A DNA stretch of 64,000 nt from Pseudaeromonas sharmana (GCF_042649925.1 NZ_JBHSAF010000015.1:372001-436000), one strand, 5' to 3'; numbered from the stretch's first letter, positions 9,640 to 18,890 are shown. The notes: generated by a model from the sequence alone, not told the origin. Program-made: numbers and translations.

Positions 9640-9684
9640 TGTTTGGTTTCCATATAATTATCGATTTTTACAGCGGAGCGACTC

Positions 9685-10821
9685 ATGGCTGAAGTAGTTC
9701 TGAACAATGTGCGCAAGAATTATGATCCTTCAAATCTGAAAGACACCTTGCGCAGCATAGATCTCAATATCAAGGAAGGCGAGTTTGTCGTCTTCGTAGG
9801 TCCGTCCGGTTGTGGTAAGTCTACGCTGCTGCGTATGATTGCCGGTCTGGAAGACATTACGTCAGGCGAGCTGACCATCGGCGGCAAGTACATGAATGAT
9901 GTCCCGCCGGTTGAACGTAACGTCGGTATGGTGTTCCAATCTTACGCTCTGTACCCGCATATGAATGTCTATGAAAACATGGCATTCGGTCTGAAGCTGA
10001 AGAAGATGGACAAGGATACTATCCACAAGCGTGTATCCCGTGCCGCCGACATCCTTGGTCTGGTTCCATTGCTGGAGCGCAAGCCGAAGGCGCTGTCAGG
10101 TGGTCAACGTCAACGTGTTGCTATCGGTCGTTCTATCGTGCAACAACCGTCGGTGTTCTTGTTTGACGAACCGTTGTCAAACTTGGATGCTGCACTGCGT
10201 GTTAAGATGCGTATTGAAATTGCCAAGCTTCATAAAGAGCTGAACTCTACGATCATCTATGTTACGCACGACCAGGTTGAAGCAATGACCCTGGCTGACA
10301 AGATTGTCGTTCTGAGCCCGCTGAAGGACAGTGCTGAGTCAAATCTCGAACAGTACGGTACCCCATTGGAGCTGTATCACAACCCGGCTAACAAGTTTGT
10401 GGCTGGCTTTATCGGCTCACCGAAGATGAACTTCCTCGGAGGCGAGCTGATCGAGATCGGTGAAGACAAGTGCAAGATCAAGCTGACCACTGGCGACATC
10501 GTGACCGCCTGTGTTGATGCTCGCCGTGCCAGCATTGGTGATAAGGTTGAACTCGGTATTCGTCCTGAGCACTTGGTTCCGGTCGATCATCCGGATGCGG
10601 CTGGCCGTTTGTCTGGTTTGGTTCAGGTGGCTGAACACCTCGGCGCTGAGTCTTTCGTATATATGGAAGTGGATGGTAAGGACTTTACCGTCAAGGCGGC
10701 GAGTGAAATCCCGGTGGACACCGGTGATACCTTGGAGGTGGGGGTTCCTGCCCAGGCGTGCTACCTGTTTGATACCAAAGAACAGGCTTTCCCGCGTACC
10801 ACCAAGTACAATCGTACCTGA
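9685..10821 (+). CDS. malK: Maltose importer ATP-binding subunit MalK
   Basis: A 378-residue ABC ATPase that powers MalFG. Visible motifs are Walker A GPSGCGKST (about residue 38), Q-loop VFQSYALYPHM, signature LSGGQRQR, Walker B VFLFDEP and the H-loop histidine in YVTHDQ. The C-terminal third is the OB-fold regulatory domain typical of MalK/UgpC proteins. In E. coli malK is divergent from malEFG and followed by lamB. Here it lies downstream in the same direction, and no lamB, malM or malT is in the window. Confidence 0.92.
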   Translation: MAEVVLNNVRKNYDPSNLKDTLRSIDLNIKEGEFVVFVGPSGCGKSTLLRMIAGLEDITSGELTIGGKYMNDVPPVERNVGMVFQSYALYPHMNVYENMAFGLKLKKMDKDTIHKRVSRAADILGLVPLLERKPKALSGGQRQRVAIGRSIVQQPSVFLFDEPLSNLDAALRVKMRIEIAKLHKELNSTIIYVTHDQVEAMTLADKIVVLSPLKDSAESNLEQYGTPLELYHNPANKFVAGFIGSPKMNFLGGELIEIGEDKCKIKLTTGDIVTACVDARRASIGDKVELGIRPEHLVPVDHPDAAGRLSGLVQVAEHLGAESFVYMEVDGKDFTVKAASEIPVDTGDTLEVGVPAQACYLFDTKEQAFPRTTKYNRT

Positions 10822-10839
10822 TACCTATCAGGAACAGAG

Positions 10840-10866
10840 GCGCCGCGAATGCGGCGCTTTTTTTTT
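10840..10866 (+). terminator. Terminator of the mal operon
   Basis: A GC-only 7-bp stem (GCGCCGC / GCGGCGC) with a GAAT loop is followed directly by nine T residues. This is a strong intrinsic terminator 18 bp after malK. Confidence 0.92.
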
Positions 10867-11049
10867 GCCCGCGAAAATGTCATCTGCTTGTGCCTTTCGT
10901 TACCGGGATATTCCAACTCAGGTTAGCGCTCGCAGTGAAGAGTGGTCAGGGTGACATTTCCATCTCCTAATTGTCTGTGGCTTCTATCAGCGGAACCCCG
11001 CTGCAGTGTGATAAATTGAGTCATCTCCAATCCGATGGTGAGAATCCTG

Positions 11050-11964
11050 ATGAGTAGATGGCCCAGTCTTAAACAACTGCACTACCTTGTTGCCCTGGCG
11101 GAATATCAGAATTTTAATCGTGCAGCCCGCGCGTGTTTTGTCAGTCAATCCACGCTTAGTACCGGTATCCAGACGCTTGAAGATCTTCTGGGCATTCAAT
11201 TGATCGAACGGGATCACAAGTCATTCATCATGACGACAGCCGGGCGCGATATTGTCCTTCGCGCACGCAAGATGCTGGCCGAAGCCAGAGACATGATGGA
11301 ACTGGCTGCGGCACAGGGCGGAGTCATGACGGGTGGTTTGAGGCTCGGCTGTATTCCGACTATTGCCCCCTTTCTGTTAACGGATTTGGTCAACCGTTGT
11401 GCCAGTCAGGCGCCTCAACTTGAATTGCTATTACGCGAGGATACATCCGCAAACTTGCTCAATCAGTTGGAAGAGGGGGAGCTCGATTTGCTGGTATTGG
11501 CTCTGCCATATGAACTACGTGGTTTTCATAGCCGCGTCGTCGGGACTGATCCTTTCCGCCTGGTTGTGCACAGGCAATTGCGCAAAAGTCTACCTCCTGC
11601 TGTCACCATCGATAGCTTGCCGTCACATTCAGTTTTTTTGTTGGAGCAAGAACACTGTCTGACAGGACATGCCCTGGCGGCCTGCCATATGACGGATAGA
11701 AACAAGATCAATCCATTTGCGGCTTCTAGTCTCTATACGCTGGTCCAGATGGTCGCAGCGCAGGAAGGCGCGACTTTTTTACCGCAGATGGCCATTTGCG
11801 GCGGGATACTGCAGCACACTGGTCTGGAAGCATTACCGGTAGAGCAGGAAGGCGCGGCCAGAGAAATTGGTCTGGTTTGGCGGCCGAGTACGACGCGGGT
11901 CGCGACATTCTATGCATTTGGTGAGCTGGTCGCGGCTAGCTTGCGTGATATTTGCCAAGCATAA
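11050..11964 (+). CDS. oxyR: Hydrogen peroxide-responsive regulator OxyR (LysR family)
   Basis: A 304-residue LysR-type regulator. The N-terminal winged helix-turn-helix includes FNRAARACFVSQSTLS. The regulatory domain has the OxyR redox pair: two cysteines nine residues apart in EHCLTGHALAAC, matching E. coli C199 and C208, followed by the VAAQEGATFLPQMA segment. Oxidation of this pair by peroxide activates OxyR and turns on catalase and other defence genes (family knowledge). I took the ATG at 11050 over one 15 bases upstream because the product then aligns with OxyR (usually about 305 residues). Its neighbours are the mal operon and queA. Confidence 0.88.
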   Translation: MSRWPSLKQLHYLVALAEYQNFNRAARACFVSQSTLSTGIQTLEDLLGIQLIERDHKSFIMTTAGRDIVLRARKMLAEARDMMELAAAQGGVMTGGLRLGCIPTIAPFLLTDLVNRCASQAPQLELLLREDTSANLLNQLEEGELDLLVLALPYELRGFHSRVVGTDPFRLVVHRQLRKSLPPAVTIDSLPSHSVFLLEQEHCLTGHALAACHMTDRNKINPFAASSLYTLVQMVAAQEGATFLPQMAICGGILQHTGLEALPVEQEGAAREIGLVWRPSTTRVATFYAFGELVAASLRDICQA

Positions 11965-11990
11965 AAAAAGAAACCCGACATAAGTCGGGC
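11963..11990 (-). terminator. Leftward intrinsic terminator next to the oxyR stop
   Basis: A 7-pair stem (one G-U) with a TTAT loop, followed on the minus strand by TTTC and seven T. On the plus strand there is no T run after the stem, so it is oriented for leftward transcription and abuts the oxyR stop codon. Confidence 0.65.
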
Positions 11991-12077
11991 GCTATAGCAA
12001 AGCTATGGATATAACAGTAAGACTAACTAAGGGGTGTTACAAACTCTCAGGCACCCTGCATCAGGACGCATCAGATT
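11963..12077 (-). ncRNA. Candidate small RNA between oxyR and queA
   Basis: On the minus strand a good sigma70-type promoter is present: TTGAAA at 12111-12106, a 16-bp spacer, and TATGAT at 12089-12084. About 120 bases downstream a Rho-independent terminator is formed by GCCCGAC/GTCGGGT with a TTAT loop, then TTTCTTTTTTT ending near 11963. Between them no ORF is evident. Short stems are possible: GGGTG/CACCC, and ATAGC/GCTAT around a TTT loop. The expected transcript is about 115 nt. I do not recognise it as a known family. The terminator has a U-run only on this strand, which argues that it serves a leftward transcript rather than oxyR. Confidence 0.5.
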
Positions 12078-12083
12078 GAATAC

Positions 12084-12111
12084 ATCATAACCGAGTGTAG
12101 TTTTATTTCAA
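12084..12111 (-). promoter_or_regulatory. Predicted promoter of the small RNA candidate
   Basis: The -35 TTGAAA (5 of 6 to consensus) and -10 TATGAT (5 of 6) are separated by 16 bp on the minus strand. The predicted start is near 12077. No coding region lies downstream on this strand before the terminator at 11963-11990. Confidence 0.55.
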
Positions 12112-12286
12112 TAGGCCCTGTAATGAAATTACTGAACGGGCATGAATGAAACCATTTTCAGTGCACAATGATCGAGTTTTATGACAAATGCCCGCGAGGT
12201 TCAGTTTTGCATTTTTTCAGTCGCGCATTTCTTGATCCAGCATCCTGCTGTGAATAGACTGTCCCGTCGTTTTTTGGGAGGTCATC

Positions 12287-13339
12287 ATGCAGGTATCCGA
12301 TTTTCACTTTTCTCTTCCGGAAGAACTGATCGCCCGTTATCCGATGCCGGAGCGTACTGCAAGCCGTTTATTGCAACTGAACGGTGCGACTGGCCAGATT
12401 CGGCATGGTCAGTTTCGTGATGTTCTGGAACTCCTGGTACCAGGGGATCTGCTGGTGTTCAACAATACCCGCGTGATCCCCGCGCGCTTGTTTGGGCAAA
12501 AAGAGAGCGGCGGTAAAATTGAAATTTTGGTAGAGCGGCTGCTGGATCAGCATACGGTTCTAGCCCATGTGAGAGCCTCTAAATCGCCGAAAGCGGGGAC
12601 TAGACTCCTGTTTGAACAGGGAGTGAGTGCTAGCATGCTCGCCCGCCACGATGCATTGTTTGAACTGCGTTTCGATGCTGAGGAAGGCGTCCTGTCAATT
12701 CTGGAGCGTATCGGCCACATGCCGTTACCACCTTACATCGACAGGCCTGATGAACAGGCAGATAAAGAGCGCTACCAGACCGTTTATAATGCAAAGCCAG
12801 GCGCTGTCGCTGCTCCAACGGCGGGCCTGCATTTCGATGACGCCTTATTGCAGGCACTAAAAGACAAGGGTGTAGAGCTGGCGTTTGTTACCTTGCATGT
12901 CGGGGCGGGGACCTTCCAACCGGTACGTGTCGAGCGCATTGAAGATCACCACATGCATCAAGAGTATGTTGAAGTTCCGCAGCAAGTTGTTGATCAAATC
13001 GCGGCCACGCGCGCGCGCGGTGGACGCGTTGTCGCTGTGGGGACCACTTCGGTTCGCTCGTTGGAAAGTGCCGCCCGAGCCAGTGCAGCAGTGGATGGTC
13101 AACCGCTAAAACCGTTTTATGGTGATACCGATATCTTTATTTATCCGGGTTACCGTTTTGCAGTGGTGGATGCATTAATCACCAATTTCCATCTTCCGGA
13201 GTCAACGCTGATCATGCTGGTTTCGGCCTTCGCAGGATATCAGCACGTCATGGATGCTTATAACGATGCGATAGCCGAAGGCTATCGTTTCTTCAGTTAT
13301 GGGGATGCCATGTTTGTTACTCGTCAGCCAATCGGCTGA
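12287..13339 (+). CDS. queA: S-adenosylmethionine:tRNA ribosyltransferase-isomerase QueA
   Basis: A 350-residue enzyme that transfers and isomerises the ribosyl moiety of S-adenosylmethionine onto preQ1 in tRNA, giving epoxyqueuosine. Family landmarks are the N-terminal FSLPEELIARYP, the VFNNTRVIPARL segment, TAGLHF near residue 180 and the C-terminal FSYGDAMF. A strong GGGAGG ribosome site precedes the ATG. It is followed by tgt 42 bp downstream, the standard queuosine pairing, and begins the queA-tgt-yajC-secD-secF cluster. The cytoplasmic product matches the usual family length. Confidence 0.95.
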   Translation: MQVSDFHFSLPEELIARYPMPERTASRLLQLNGATGQIRHGQFRDVLELLVPGDLLVFNNTRVIPARLFGQKESGGKIEILVERLLDQHTVLAHVRASKSPKAGTRLLFEQGVSASMLARHDALFELRFDAEEGVLSILERIGHMPLPPYIDRPDEQADKERYQTVYNAKPGAVAAPTAGLHFDDALLQALKDKGVELAFVTLHVGAGTFQPVRVERIEDHHMHQEYVEVPQQVVDQIAATRARGGRVVAVGTTSVRSLESAARASAAVDGQPLKPFYGDTDIFIYPGYRFAVVDALITNFHLPESTLIMLVSAFAGYQHVMDAYNDAIAEGYRFFSYGDAMFVTRQPIG

Positions 13340-13381
13340 TGTTTCACTAAGTCAGACTGTTTCTCTGACATTGAGGATGTT

Positions 13382-14506
13382 ATGAAGTTCGAATTGAAAA
13401 AAGTTGTCGGCCGCGCACGGCGTGGTCAGCTGGTCTTTGAGCGCGGCACGGTTGAAACGCCAGCCTTCATGCCGGTCGGAACCTACGGTACCGTTAAGGG
13501 CATGACCCCTGAGGAAGTCCGGGCGACGGGAGCCCAGATCCTGTTAGGCAACACCTTCCATCTGTGGATACGCCCTGGGCAAGAGGTCATGAAAAAGCAT
13601 GGTGACTTGCATGATTTCATGAACTGGCATGGTCCGATTCTGACTGACTCAGGCGGATTTCAGGTGTTCAGCCTTGGCGACATTCGCAAGATTACCGAAG
13701 AGGGTGTGCATTTTCGTAACCCGGTGAATGGCGAACGTATTTTTCTGTCTCCCGAGAAATCGATGGAAATCCAGTATGATCTGGGTTCCGACATCGTCAT
13801 GATCTTTGATGAGTGCACGCCCTATCCGGCAACGTGGGAAGTGGCCAAAAAATCGATGGAAATGTCACTACGCTGGGCTCAGCGTTCACGTGACCACTTT
13901 AACGAGCTGAAAAATCCCAATGCCTTGTTTGGAATCATACAAGGCAGCGTGTATGAAGATTTACGCGATATTTCGCTTAACGGCTTGCTGGATATTGGCT
14001 TTGATGGCTACGCCGTCGGAGGGCTGGCAGTTGGTGAGCCGAAGGCGGATATGCACCGTATTCTGGAACATGTCTGCCCGCTGATTCCAGCGGACAAACC
14101 GCGGTATCTGATGGGGGTTGGTAAACCTGAAGATTTAGTAGAAGGGGTGCGTCGTGGAATCGATATGTTCGACTGCGTGATGCCAACGCGCAACGCGCGC
14201 AATGGCCACTTGTTCACGACCGATGGCGTGGTCAAAATCCGCAATGCACAACATAAAGACGACACCTCACCGCTTGATGCCGACTGTGATTGCTACACCT
14301 GTCAAAATTATTCGCGTGCTTACTTGCACCACCTCGACCGCTGTAATGAAATCCTCGGCGCTCGTCTCAATACCATCCATAACTTGCGCTATTACCAGCG
14401 TCTGATGCAAGGTTTGCGGGACGCGATCGATGCGGGTACATTAGATGCCTTCGTGGAGGAGTTCTATCGTCGGCAGGGTAAGCCCGTTCCTCCCGTGGTG
14501 GATTGA
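13382..14506 (+). CDS. tgt: Queuine tRNA-ribosyltransferase (TGT)
   Basis: A 374-residue tRNA-guanine transglycosylase that replaces guanine-34 with preQ1 in tRNAs with GUN anticodons. The general acid/base aspartate lies in DSGGFQVFSL and the nucleophile aspartate in the MFDCVMPTRNARNG region. The zinc site is visible as CDCYTC plus a downstream histidine (YLHHLDRCNE). It acts before QueA in the pathway but is encoded after it, as in most gammaproteobacteria. Confidence 0.96.
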   Translation: MKFELKKVVGRARRGQLVFERGTVETPAFMPVGTYGTVKGMTPEEVRATGAQILLGNTFHLWIRPGQEVMKKHGDLHDFMNWHGPILTDSGGFQVFSLGDIRKITEEGVHFRNPVNGERIFLSPEKSMEIQYDLGSDIVMIFDECTPYPATWEVAKKSMEMSLRWAQRSRDHFNELKNPNALFGIIQGSVYEDLRDISLNGLLDIGFDGYAVGGLAVGEPKADMHRILEHVCPLIPADKPRYLMGVGKPEDLVEGVRRGIDMFDCVMPTRNARNGHLFTTDGVVKIRNAQHKDDTSPLDADCDCYTCQNYSRAYLHHLDRCNEILGARLNTIHNLRYYQRLMQGLRDAIDAGTLDAFVEEFYRRQGKPVPPVVD

Positions 14507-14538
14507 TTAAGCTTTTTTAACGATAACGAGGAAATCCC

Positions 14539-14874
14539 ATGAATATTATCTCCAACGCTTACGCCGAGGGTGCGGCTCCTTCACCTGCGGGTGGCGGCCT
14601 GGAAATGTTGATCATGCTGGCCGTCTTTGGCCTGATTTTTTACTTCATGATCTATCGTCCGCAAGCCAAGCGCGCCAAAGAGCATCGTAGCTTGATGTCT
14701 GCGCTGTCAAAAGGAGATGAGGTTCTGACCTCTGGCGGTCTGGTTGGCAAGATCAGCAAGGTCTCTGCTGACAATGATTTCTTGGTCCTGGCTCTGAATG
14801 ATCAGAATCAGATCACTATCAAGAAAGACTACATCACTGCGGTATTGCCGAAGGGCACTATCCAGTCTCTGTAA
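14539..14874 (+). CDS. yajC: Preprotein translocase subunit YajC
   Basis: A 111-residue single-span membrane protein. The hydrophobic segment MLIMLAVFGLIFYFMIYRPQ (about residues 23-42) is followed by the conserved RPQAKRAKEH and a small cytoplasmic domain. YajC associates with SecDF and the Sec translocon. A GAGGAAAT ribosome site precedes the ATG. Position directly before secD is the standard arrangement. Confidence 0.95.
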   Translation: MNIISNAYAEGAAPSPAGGGLEMLIMLAVFGLIFYFMIYRPQAKRAKEHRSLMSALSKGDEVLTSGGLVGKISKVSADNDFLVLALNDQNQITIKKDYITAVLPKGTIQSL

Positions 14875-14894
14875 TTTCCGCTGAGGAGTAAGCC

Positions 14895-16748
14895 GTGTTG
14901 AATCGGTTTCCGCTGTGGAAGAACCTGATGGTGGCCCTGGTGGTCATCATCGGTTTTCTTTATTCAGCTCCCAACCTTTATGGTGAAGACCCCGCCCTGC
15001 AGGTCACTGCGGCGCGTGGCGTAGAAGTACAAGTCGATACCCTCGACAAAATAAAGTCTGTGCTTGAGCAACATCAGCTGCCTGTGAAGTCGGCCGTGTT
15101 GGAAAAAGGGCAGATCCTGGTGCGTTTCAATAACACCGAAGATCAACTCAAGTCCAAGGAGTGGGTTTCCCAGGCGCTGGGTGAGCAGTTTATTGTCGCC
15201 CTGAACCTGGCGCCAGCCACGCCGGATTGGCTCACTGCTATCGGTGCCGGCCCTCTTAAACTGGGTCTGGATTTGCGTGGCGGCGTTCACTTCCTGATGG
15301 AAGTCGACATGGTTGAGGCCATTGCCAAATCACAGGATCAACTGGTGCAAGATTTCCGCACCGAACTGCGCGAGCAAAATCTGCGTTACTCCGGCGTGCG
15401 TCGTGAAAGCGACAGCGTTGTCATCTCATTCCGTGACAGCGATGTACAGCAGAAGGCGTTGGCAGAGCTGCGCAATAAGCATAGGGATCTGGAGCTGACC
15501 GATCGCGAAGTGAATGGCCAGTATCAACTTGTGGCCAAGCTGACCGAACAGCGCATTAAAGAGATCAAGAACTACGCGCTTGAGCAGAACATCACCATCA
15601 TCCGCAACCGCGTCAACGAATTGGGTGTTGCCGAGCCACTGGTGCAGCGTCAGGGTTCGGAACGTATCGTGATTGAGTTGCCAGGGATCCAGGATACCGC
15701 TCGTGCCAAGGAGATCCTCGGCGCGACCGCAACGTTGGAATTCCGCATGGTCGATGACACCGCCGACCTGCAAAGCGCAGCGGCTGGCCGGGTTCCGGCT
15801 AACGCGCAGTTGTACACCACTCGCGAAGGCCGGCCTGTCGTGCTGCAAAAGCGGGTTATCCTGACCGGTAACCACATCGTGGACGCCAAATCTGGTTCCG
15901 ATGAGTACGGCCGTCCGCAAGTGAGTATCAGCCTGGATTCGCAGGGCGGGAACAAGATGTCGACCTTTACCAAAGATGCCGTTGGTAAATCGATGGCGAC
16001 GGTTTTCATCGAGTTCAAGCCGGAGGGCGAGCCCGGCCCGGATGGTAAACGCAAGTTCCGCAAGCACGAGGAGGTGGTCAATGTTGCGACCATTCAGTCT
16101 CGTTTAGGCAACAACTTCCGAATTACCGGCATCGACAATGTGCAAGAAGCACATAATCTGGCGCTGGTATTGCGTGCGGGTGCGCTGATTGCTCCGATCC
16201 AGATCGTTGAAGAGCGGACCATAGGCCCGAGCATGGGTCAGCAGAACATCGACAGCGGCCTGCGAGCCATGGCGCTGGGGATGGGTGTTCTGGTGCTGTT
16301 CATGGCGCTCTACTATCGTAAGTTTGGTCTGGTTGCCAATCTGGCGCTGTGCTTTAACGTCGTGCTGTTGGTTGGCATCATGTCAATGATTCCAGGTGCC
16401 ACGATGACGTTGCCGGGTATCGCAGGGATTGTGCTGACACTGGGTATGGCTGTGGATGCCAACGTACTGATTTACGAGCGTATTCGTGAAGAGCTACGCA
16501 ATGGTCGCAGTCCGCAACAGGCCATCCATCTTGGTTATGAACGCGCCTTTGGCACCATTGCCGACTCCAACATCACGACTCTGATCACGGCGTTTATCCT
16601 GTTCTCTGTCGGTTCAGGTCCGGTCAAGGGCTTTGCGCTGGTACTGATGATTGGTATCGCCAGTTCGATGTTTACCGCCATCACAGGAAGTCGAGCCATC
16701 GTCAACCTGTTGTGGGGCGGCAAGCGTCTCAACGACTTGTCCATCTGA
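14895..16748 (+). CDS. secD: Protein translocase subunit SecD
   Basis: A 617-residue RND-type membrane protein. TM1 is at the N-terminus, followed by a large periplasmic domain (about residues 30-450) and five C-terminal TM helices. The conserved TM4 proton-relay motif is seen in GMAVDANVLIYERIREE. SecD with SecF uses proton motive force to pull exported proteins. The start is a GTG with a GAGGAG ribosome site; the resulting MLNRFPLWKNL matches SecD. It lies 20 bp after yajC and 10 bp before secF. Confidence 0.96.
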   Translation: MLNRFPLWKNLMVALVVIIGFLYSAPNLYGEDPALQVTAARGVEVQVDTLDKIKSVLEQHQLPVKSAVLEKGQILVRFNNTEDQLKSKEWVSQALGEQFIVALNLAPATPDWLTAIGAGPLKLGLDLRGGVHFLMEVDMVEAIAKSQDQLVQDFRTELREQNLRYSGVRRESDSVVISFRDSDVQQKALAELRNKHRDLELTDREVNGQYQLVAKLTEQRIKEIKNYALEQNITIIRNRVNELGVAEPLVQRQGSERIVIELPGIQDTARAKEILGATATLEFRMVDDTADLQSAAAGRVPANAQLYTTREGRPVVLQKRVILTGNHIVDAKSGSDEYGRPQVSISLDSQGGNKMSTFTKDAVGKSMATVFIEFKPEGEPGPDGKRKFRKHEEVVNVATIQSRLGNNFRITGIDNVQEAHNLALVLRAGALIAPIQIVEERTIGPSMGQQNIDSGLRAMALGMGVLVLFMALYYRKFGLVANLALCFNVVLLVGIMSMIPGATMTLPGIAGIVLTLGMAVDANVLIYERIREELRNGRSPQQAIHLGYERAFGTIADSNITTLITAFILFSVGSGPVKGFALVLMIGIASSMFTAITGSRAIVNLLWGGKRLNDLSI

Positions 16749-16758
16749 GGGTGATGAA

Positions 16759-17700
16759 ATGTTCCAATTGTTAAAACCGGGTCATGTCATTCCCTTCATG
16801 CGACTGGCATTTCCGGCAACGCTATTTTCTTGTGTCATCATCTTGCTGTGTGTTTTCAGTCTGGCCACGCGCGGCCTGAACTGGGGGCTGGACTTCACTG
16901 GCGGTACCATCGTCGAGGTGAATTTCACGCAGGCCGCTGATCTTGACGACATGCGAACCGCCTTGAAGCAGCAGCAGATAGAAGGTGCCATTGTCCAGCA
17001 TTTTGGCAGCACCCGTGATGTACTGATTCGTCTGCCACCGAAAGGTGAGACCAATCAGCAGCAGTTGGCCACCAAGGTGACTGTGGCGGCCAAGCAGCTT
17101 GCTGCGGATGCCAAGCTGACGCGGATCGAGTTTGTCGGACCTGCGGTGGGTGCCGAGCTGGCACAGAGTGGCTTTATGGCCATTGTCGCCTCCTTGCTAT
17201 GCATACTGGCGTACGTTGGTTTTCGCTTCGAGTGGCGGATGGCGACCGGTGCTGTACTATCGCTGGCGCACGACGTGCTGGTCACGCTGGGCGTCTTCTC
17301 CTGGTTGCAGCTGGAGTTTGACCTGACGGTACTGGCAGCGGTGCTGACCGTAGTCGGCTATTCACTGAATGACACCATAGTGGTCTTTGACCGGGTCCGG
17401 GAGAATGCGCGCCGTTTGCGCAAGGGCGAGATGAGTGAAATTCTCGATATCTCGATGACCGAGACACTGAGCCGGACCCTGATCACATCCGGTACCACGC
17501 TGTTTACCGTGGTGGCACTGTTTGTGATGGGTGGCGCCTTGATTCATGGTTTTGCCACGGCACTGCTGATCGGGATTGGCTTTGGTACCTACTCCTCTAT
17601 CTATGTTGCCAGTGCCTGGGCCATGTACCTGAAGGTCAAGCGCGAGCACCTGCTACCAGTGGAAGTCGAAAAGGACGACAGTGGTGTCGAATCACTGTGA
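16759..17700 (+). CDS. secF: Protein translocase subunit SecF
   Basis: A 313-residue partner of SecD with TM1, a periplasmic domain and five further TM helices. The family motifs are GLDFTGG after TM1 and VGYSLNDTIVVFDRVREN in the C-terminal half. The open frame extends upstream into secD, but the ATG at 16759 has a GAGG site and gives the family length. A strong terminator follows, ending the queA-secF cluster. Confidence 0.95.
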   Translation: MFQLLKPGHVIPFMRLAFPATLFSCVIILLCVFSLATRGLNWGLDFTGGTIVEVNFTQAADLDDMRTALKQQQIEGAIVQHFGSTRDVLIRLPPKGETNQQQLATKVTVAAKQLAADAKLTRIEFVGPAVGAELAQSGFMAIVASLLCILAYVGFRFEWRMATGAVLSLAHDVLVTLGVFSWLQLEFDLTVLAAVLTVVGYSLNDTIVVFDRVRENARRLRKGEMSEILDISMTETLSRTLITSGTTLFTVVALFVMGGALIHGFATALLIGIGFGTYSSIYVASAWAMYLKVKREHLLPVEVEKDDSGVESL

Positions 17701-17704
17701 TATT

Positions 17705-17730
17705 AAAACCCCGCCTTGGCGGGGTTTTTT
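17705..17730 (+). terminator. Terminator after secF
   Basis: A long stem (AAAACCCCGCC / GGCGGGGTTTT) is closed by a two-base TT gap and followed by further T residues. It is a clear intrinsic terminator. Confidence 0.92.
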
Positions 17731-17920
17731 CATTCTGGTGGTCAATTAACCAGTGATGAACGTCAACGCCGGCTCTATAGCCCGCATCACTGCGCTGGGT
17801 TGCGTGATTGTCACCATAAAGAGGCATCCGTCCGCTGATAACGCGTATCTTCGCATGACAAACCGCGTGCCGCCTCGTAACATTAAGGACATCAAACCTG
17901 CTCAGGTTTTGGAGTCGATA

Positions 17921-18841
17921 TTGAATCGCAGGAAACAGATGGCCTGGCTCGGCTGGGTCTCGGTGTTGCTGGTATTGTCCGGTTGCAGCAGCACACAAGG
18001 AAGTAAACAGGTTTCGGGCGGCGAAGATGTTCCCCTGGCAACATTGGCCGTACCGCAGCAGATTAGTTATCAAAGCGAACTGGCGCTGGCCAAGCTGGGG
18101 CAGATGCTTTCCTCGCCCGATCTGAATCCGGATCAGCGGGCGGAGCTGTTTTATGAGCGTGGCGTCATGTTCGACCGCGTTGGTCTCCGCACTATGGCCC
18201 GGATTGATTTCAGCCGAGCGCTGCGCGAGCGGCCGGATTTCGCTGAGGCCTACAATTTTATCGGTGTCTATCTGACGCAGCAGCAGAGCTTTGATGAGGC
18301 ATATGAGGCGTTTGATTCAGCGTTGGAGTTGGCACCAGATTATGATTATGCCTATCTAAACCGAGGTATAGCCCTTTACTACGGGAAGCGGCCGGCCATG
18401 GCCGTTCAGGATTTGTCGGAGTTTTACCGTCGTCGCCCGGAAGATCCATATCGGGTGCTCTGGTTGTACATGGCTGAACGAAATGTCAATGCTGACCGAG
18501 CTCTGCAGGATCTGCAGCGTCGTTACAAGCAGCATGCGGGCAATGAGTGGGGCTGGAATATCGTTGGCGTGGTGGCTGGCGAGCAAGCGGAAAGTGATTT
18601 TTTCCAGATGGTTGCCCAACAGAGCGAGTCGAATAAAGAGTTGGCGGAGCGGCTATGCGAGGCCTATTTCTATCTGGGCAAGGTGTATCTAGCTCAAGGA
18701 CAGGTCAAGCGCGCGGCCAGTTATTTTAAGTTATCGATGGCCAGCAATATCTATGATTTCATCGAGTACCGATATGCCATGCTGGAGTTGGGATTGCTCG
18801 ATCCGTCTTTGGAAAAAGCGGATGACGATGAGGTGATGTAA
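17921..18841 (+). CDS. nlpI: Lipoprotein NlpI, TPR adaptor
   Basis: A 306-residue outer-membrane lipoprotein. A lipoprotein signal peptide ends in the lipobox LSGC, and TPR motifs run through roughly residues 75-180 (YERGVMFDRVGLRTMARIDF and AYNFIGVYLTQQ are typical). NlpI acts as an adaptor for the protease Prc in turnover of peptidoglycan endopeptidases. I propose a TTG start at 17921, with GGAG six bases upstream. This gives a lysine/arginine-rich signal start (MNRRKQ). An ATG at 17939 is the alternative. The frame is open 56 codons further upstream but without signal-like sequence. Confidence 0.88.
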   Translation: MNRRKQMAWLGWVSVLLVLSGCSSTQGSKQVSGGEDVPLATLAVPQQISYQSELALAKLGQMLSSPDLNPDQRAELFYERGVMFDRVGLRTMARIDFSRALRERPDFAEAYNFIGVYLTQQQSFDEAYEAFDSALELAPDYDYAYLNRGIALYYGKRPAMAVQDLSEFYRRRPEDPYRVLWLYMAERNVNADRALQDLQRRYKQHAGNEWGWNIVGVVAGEQAESDFFQMVAQQSESNKELAERLCEAYFYLGKVYLAQGQVKRAASYFKLSMASNIYDFIEYRYAMLELGLLDPSLEKADDDEVM

Positions 18842-18861
18842 GCCGGTATCGGTTTACAAGC

Positions 18862-18884
18862 AAGGCCCGATAATGTCGGGCCTT
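18862..18884. terminator. Shared terminator between nlpI and ubiV
   Basis: A perfect 9-bp stem (AAGGCCCGA / TCGGGCCTT) with a 5-nt loop lies between convergent nlpI and ubiV. T-rich sequence follows on the plus strand (TGTCTTTTATT). It is possibly bidirectional. Confidence 0.68.
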
Positions 18885-18890
18885 TGTCTT

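Noticed and set aside
12026..12072. GGGTGCCTGAGAG on the minus strand, reminiscent of a TPP riboswitch
   Set aside because: Only a short resemblance to the first TPP arm is present; the conserved second half is missing and no thiamine gene is downstream.
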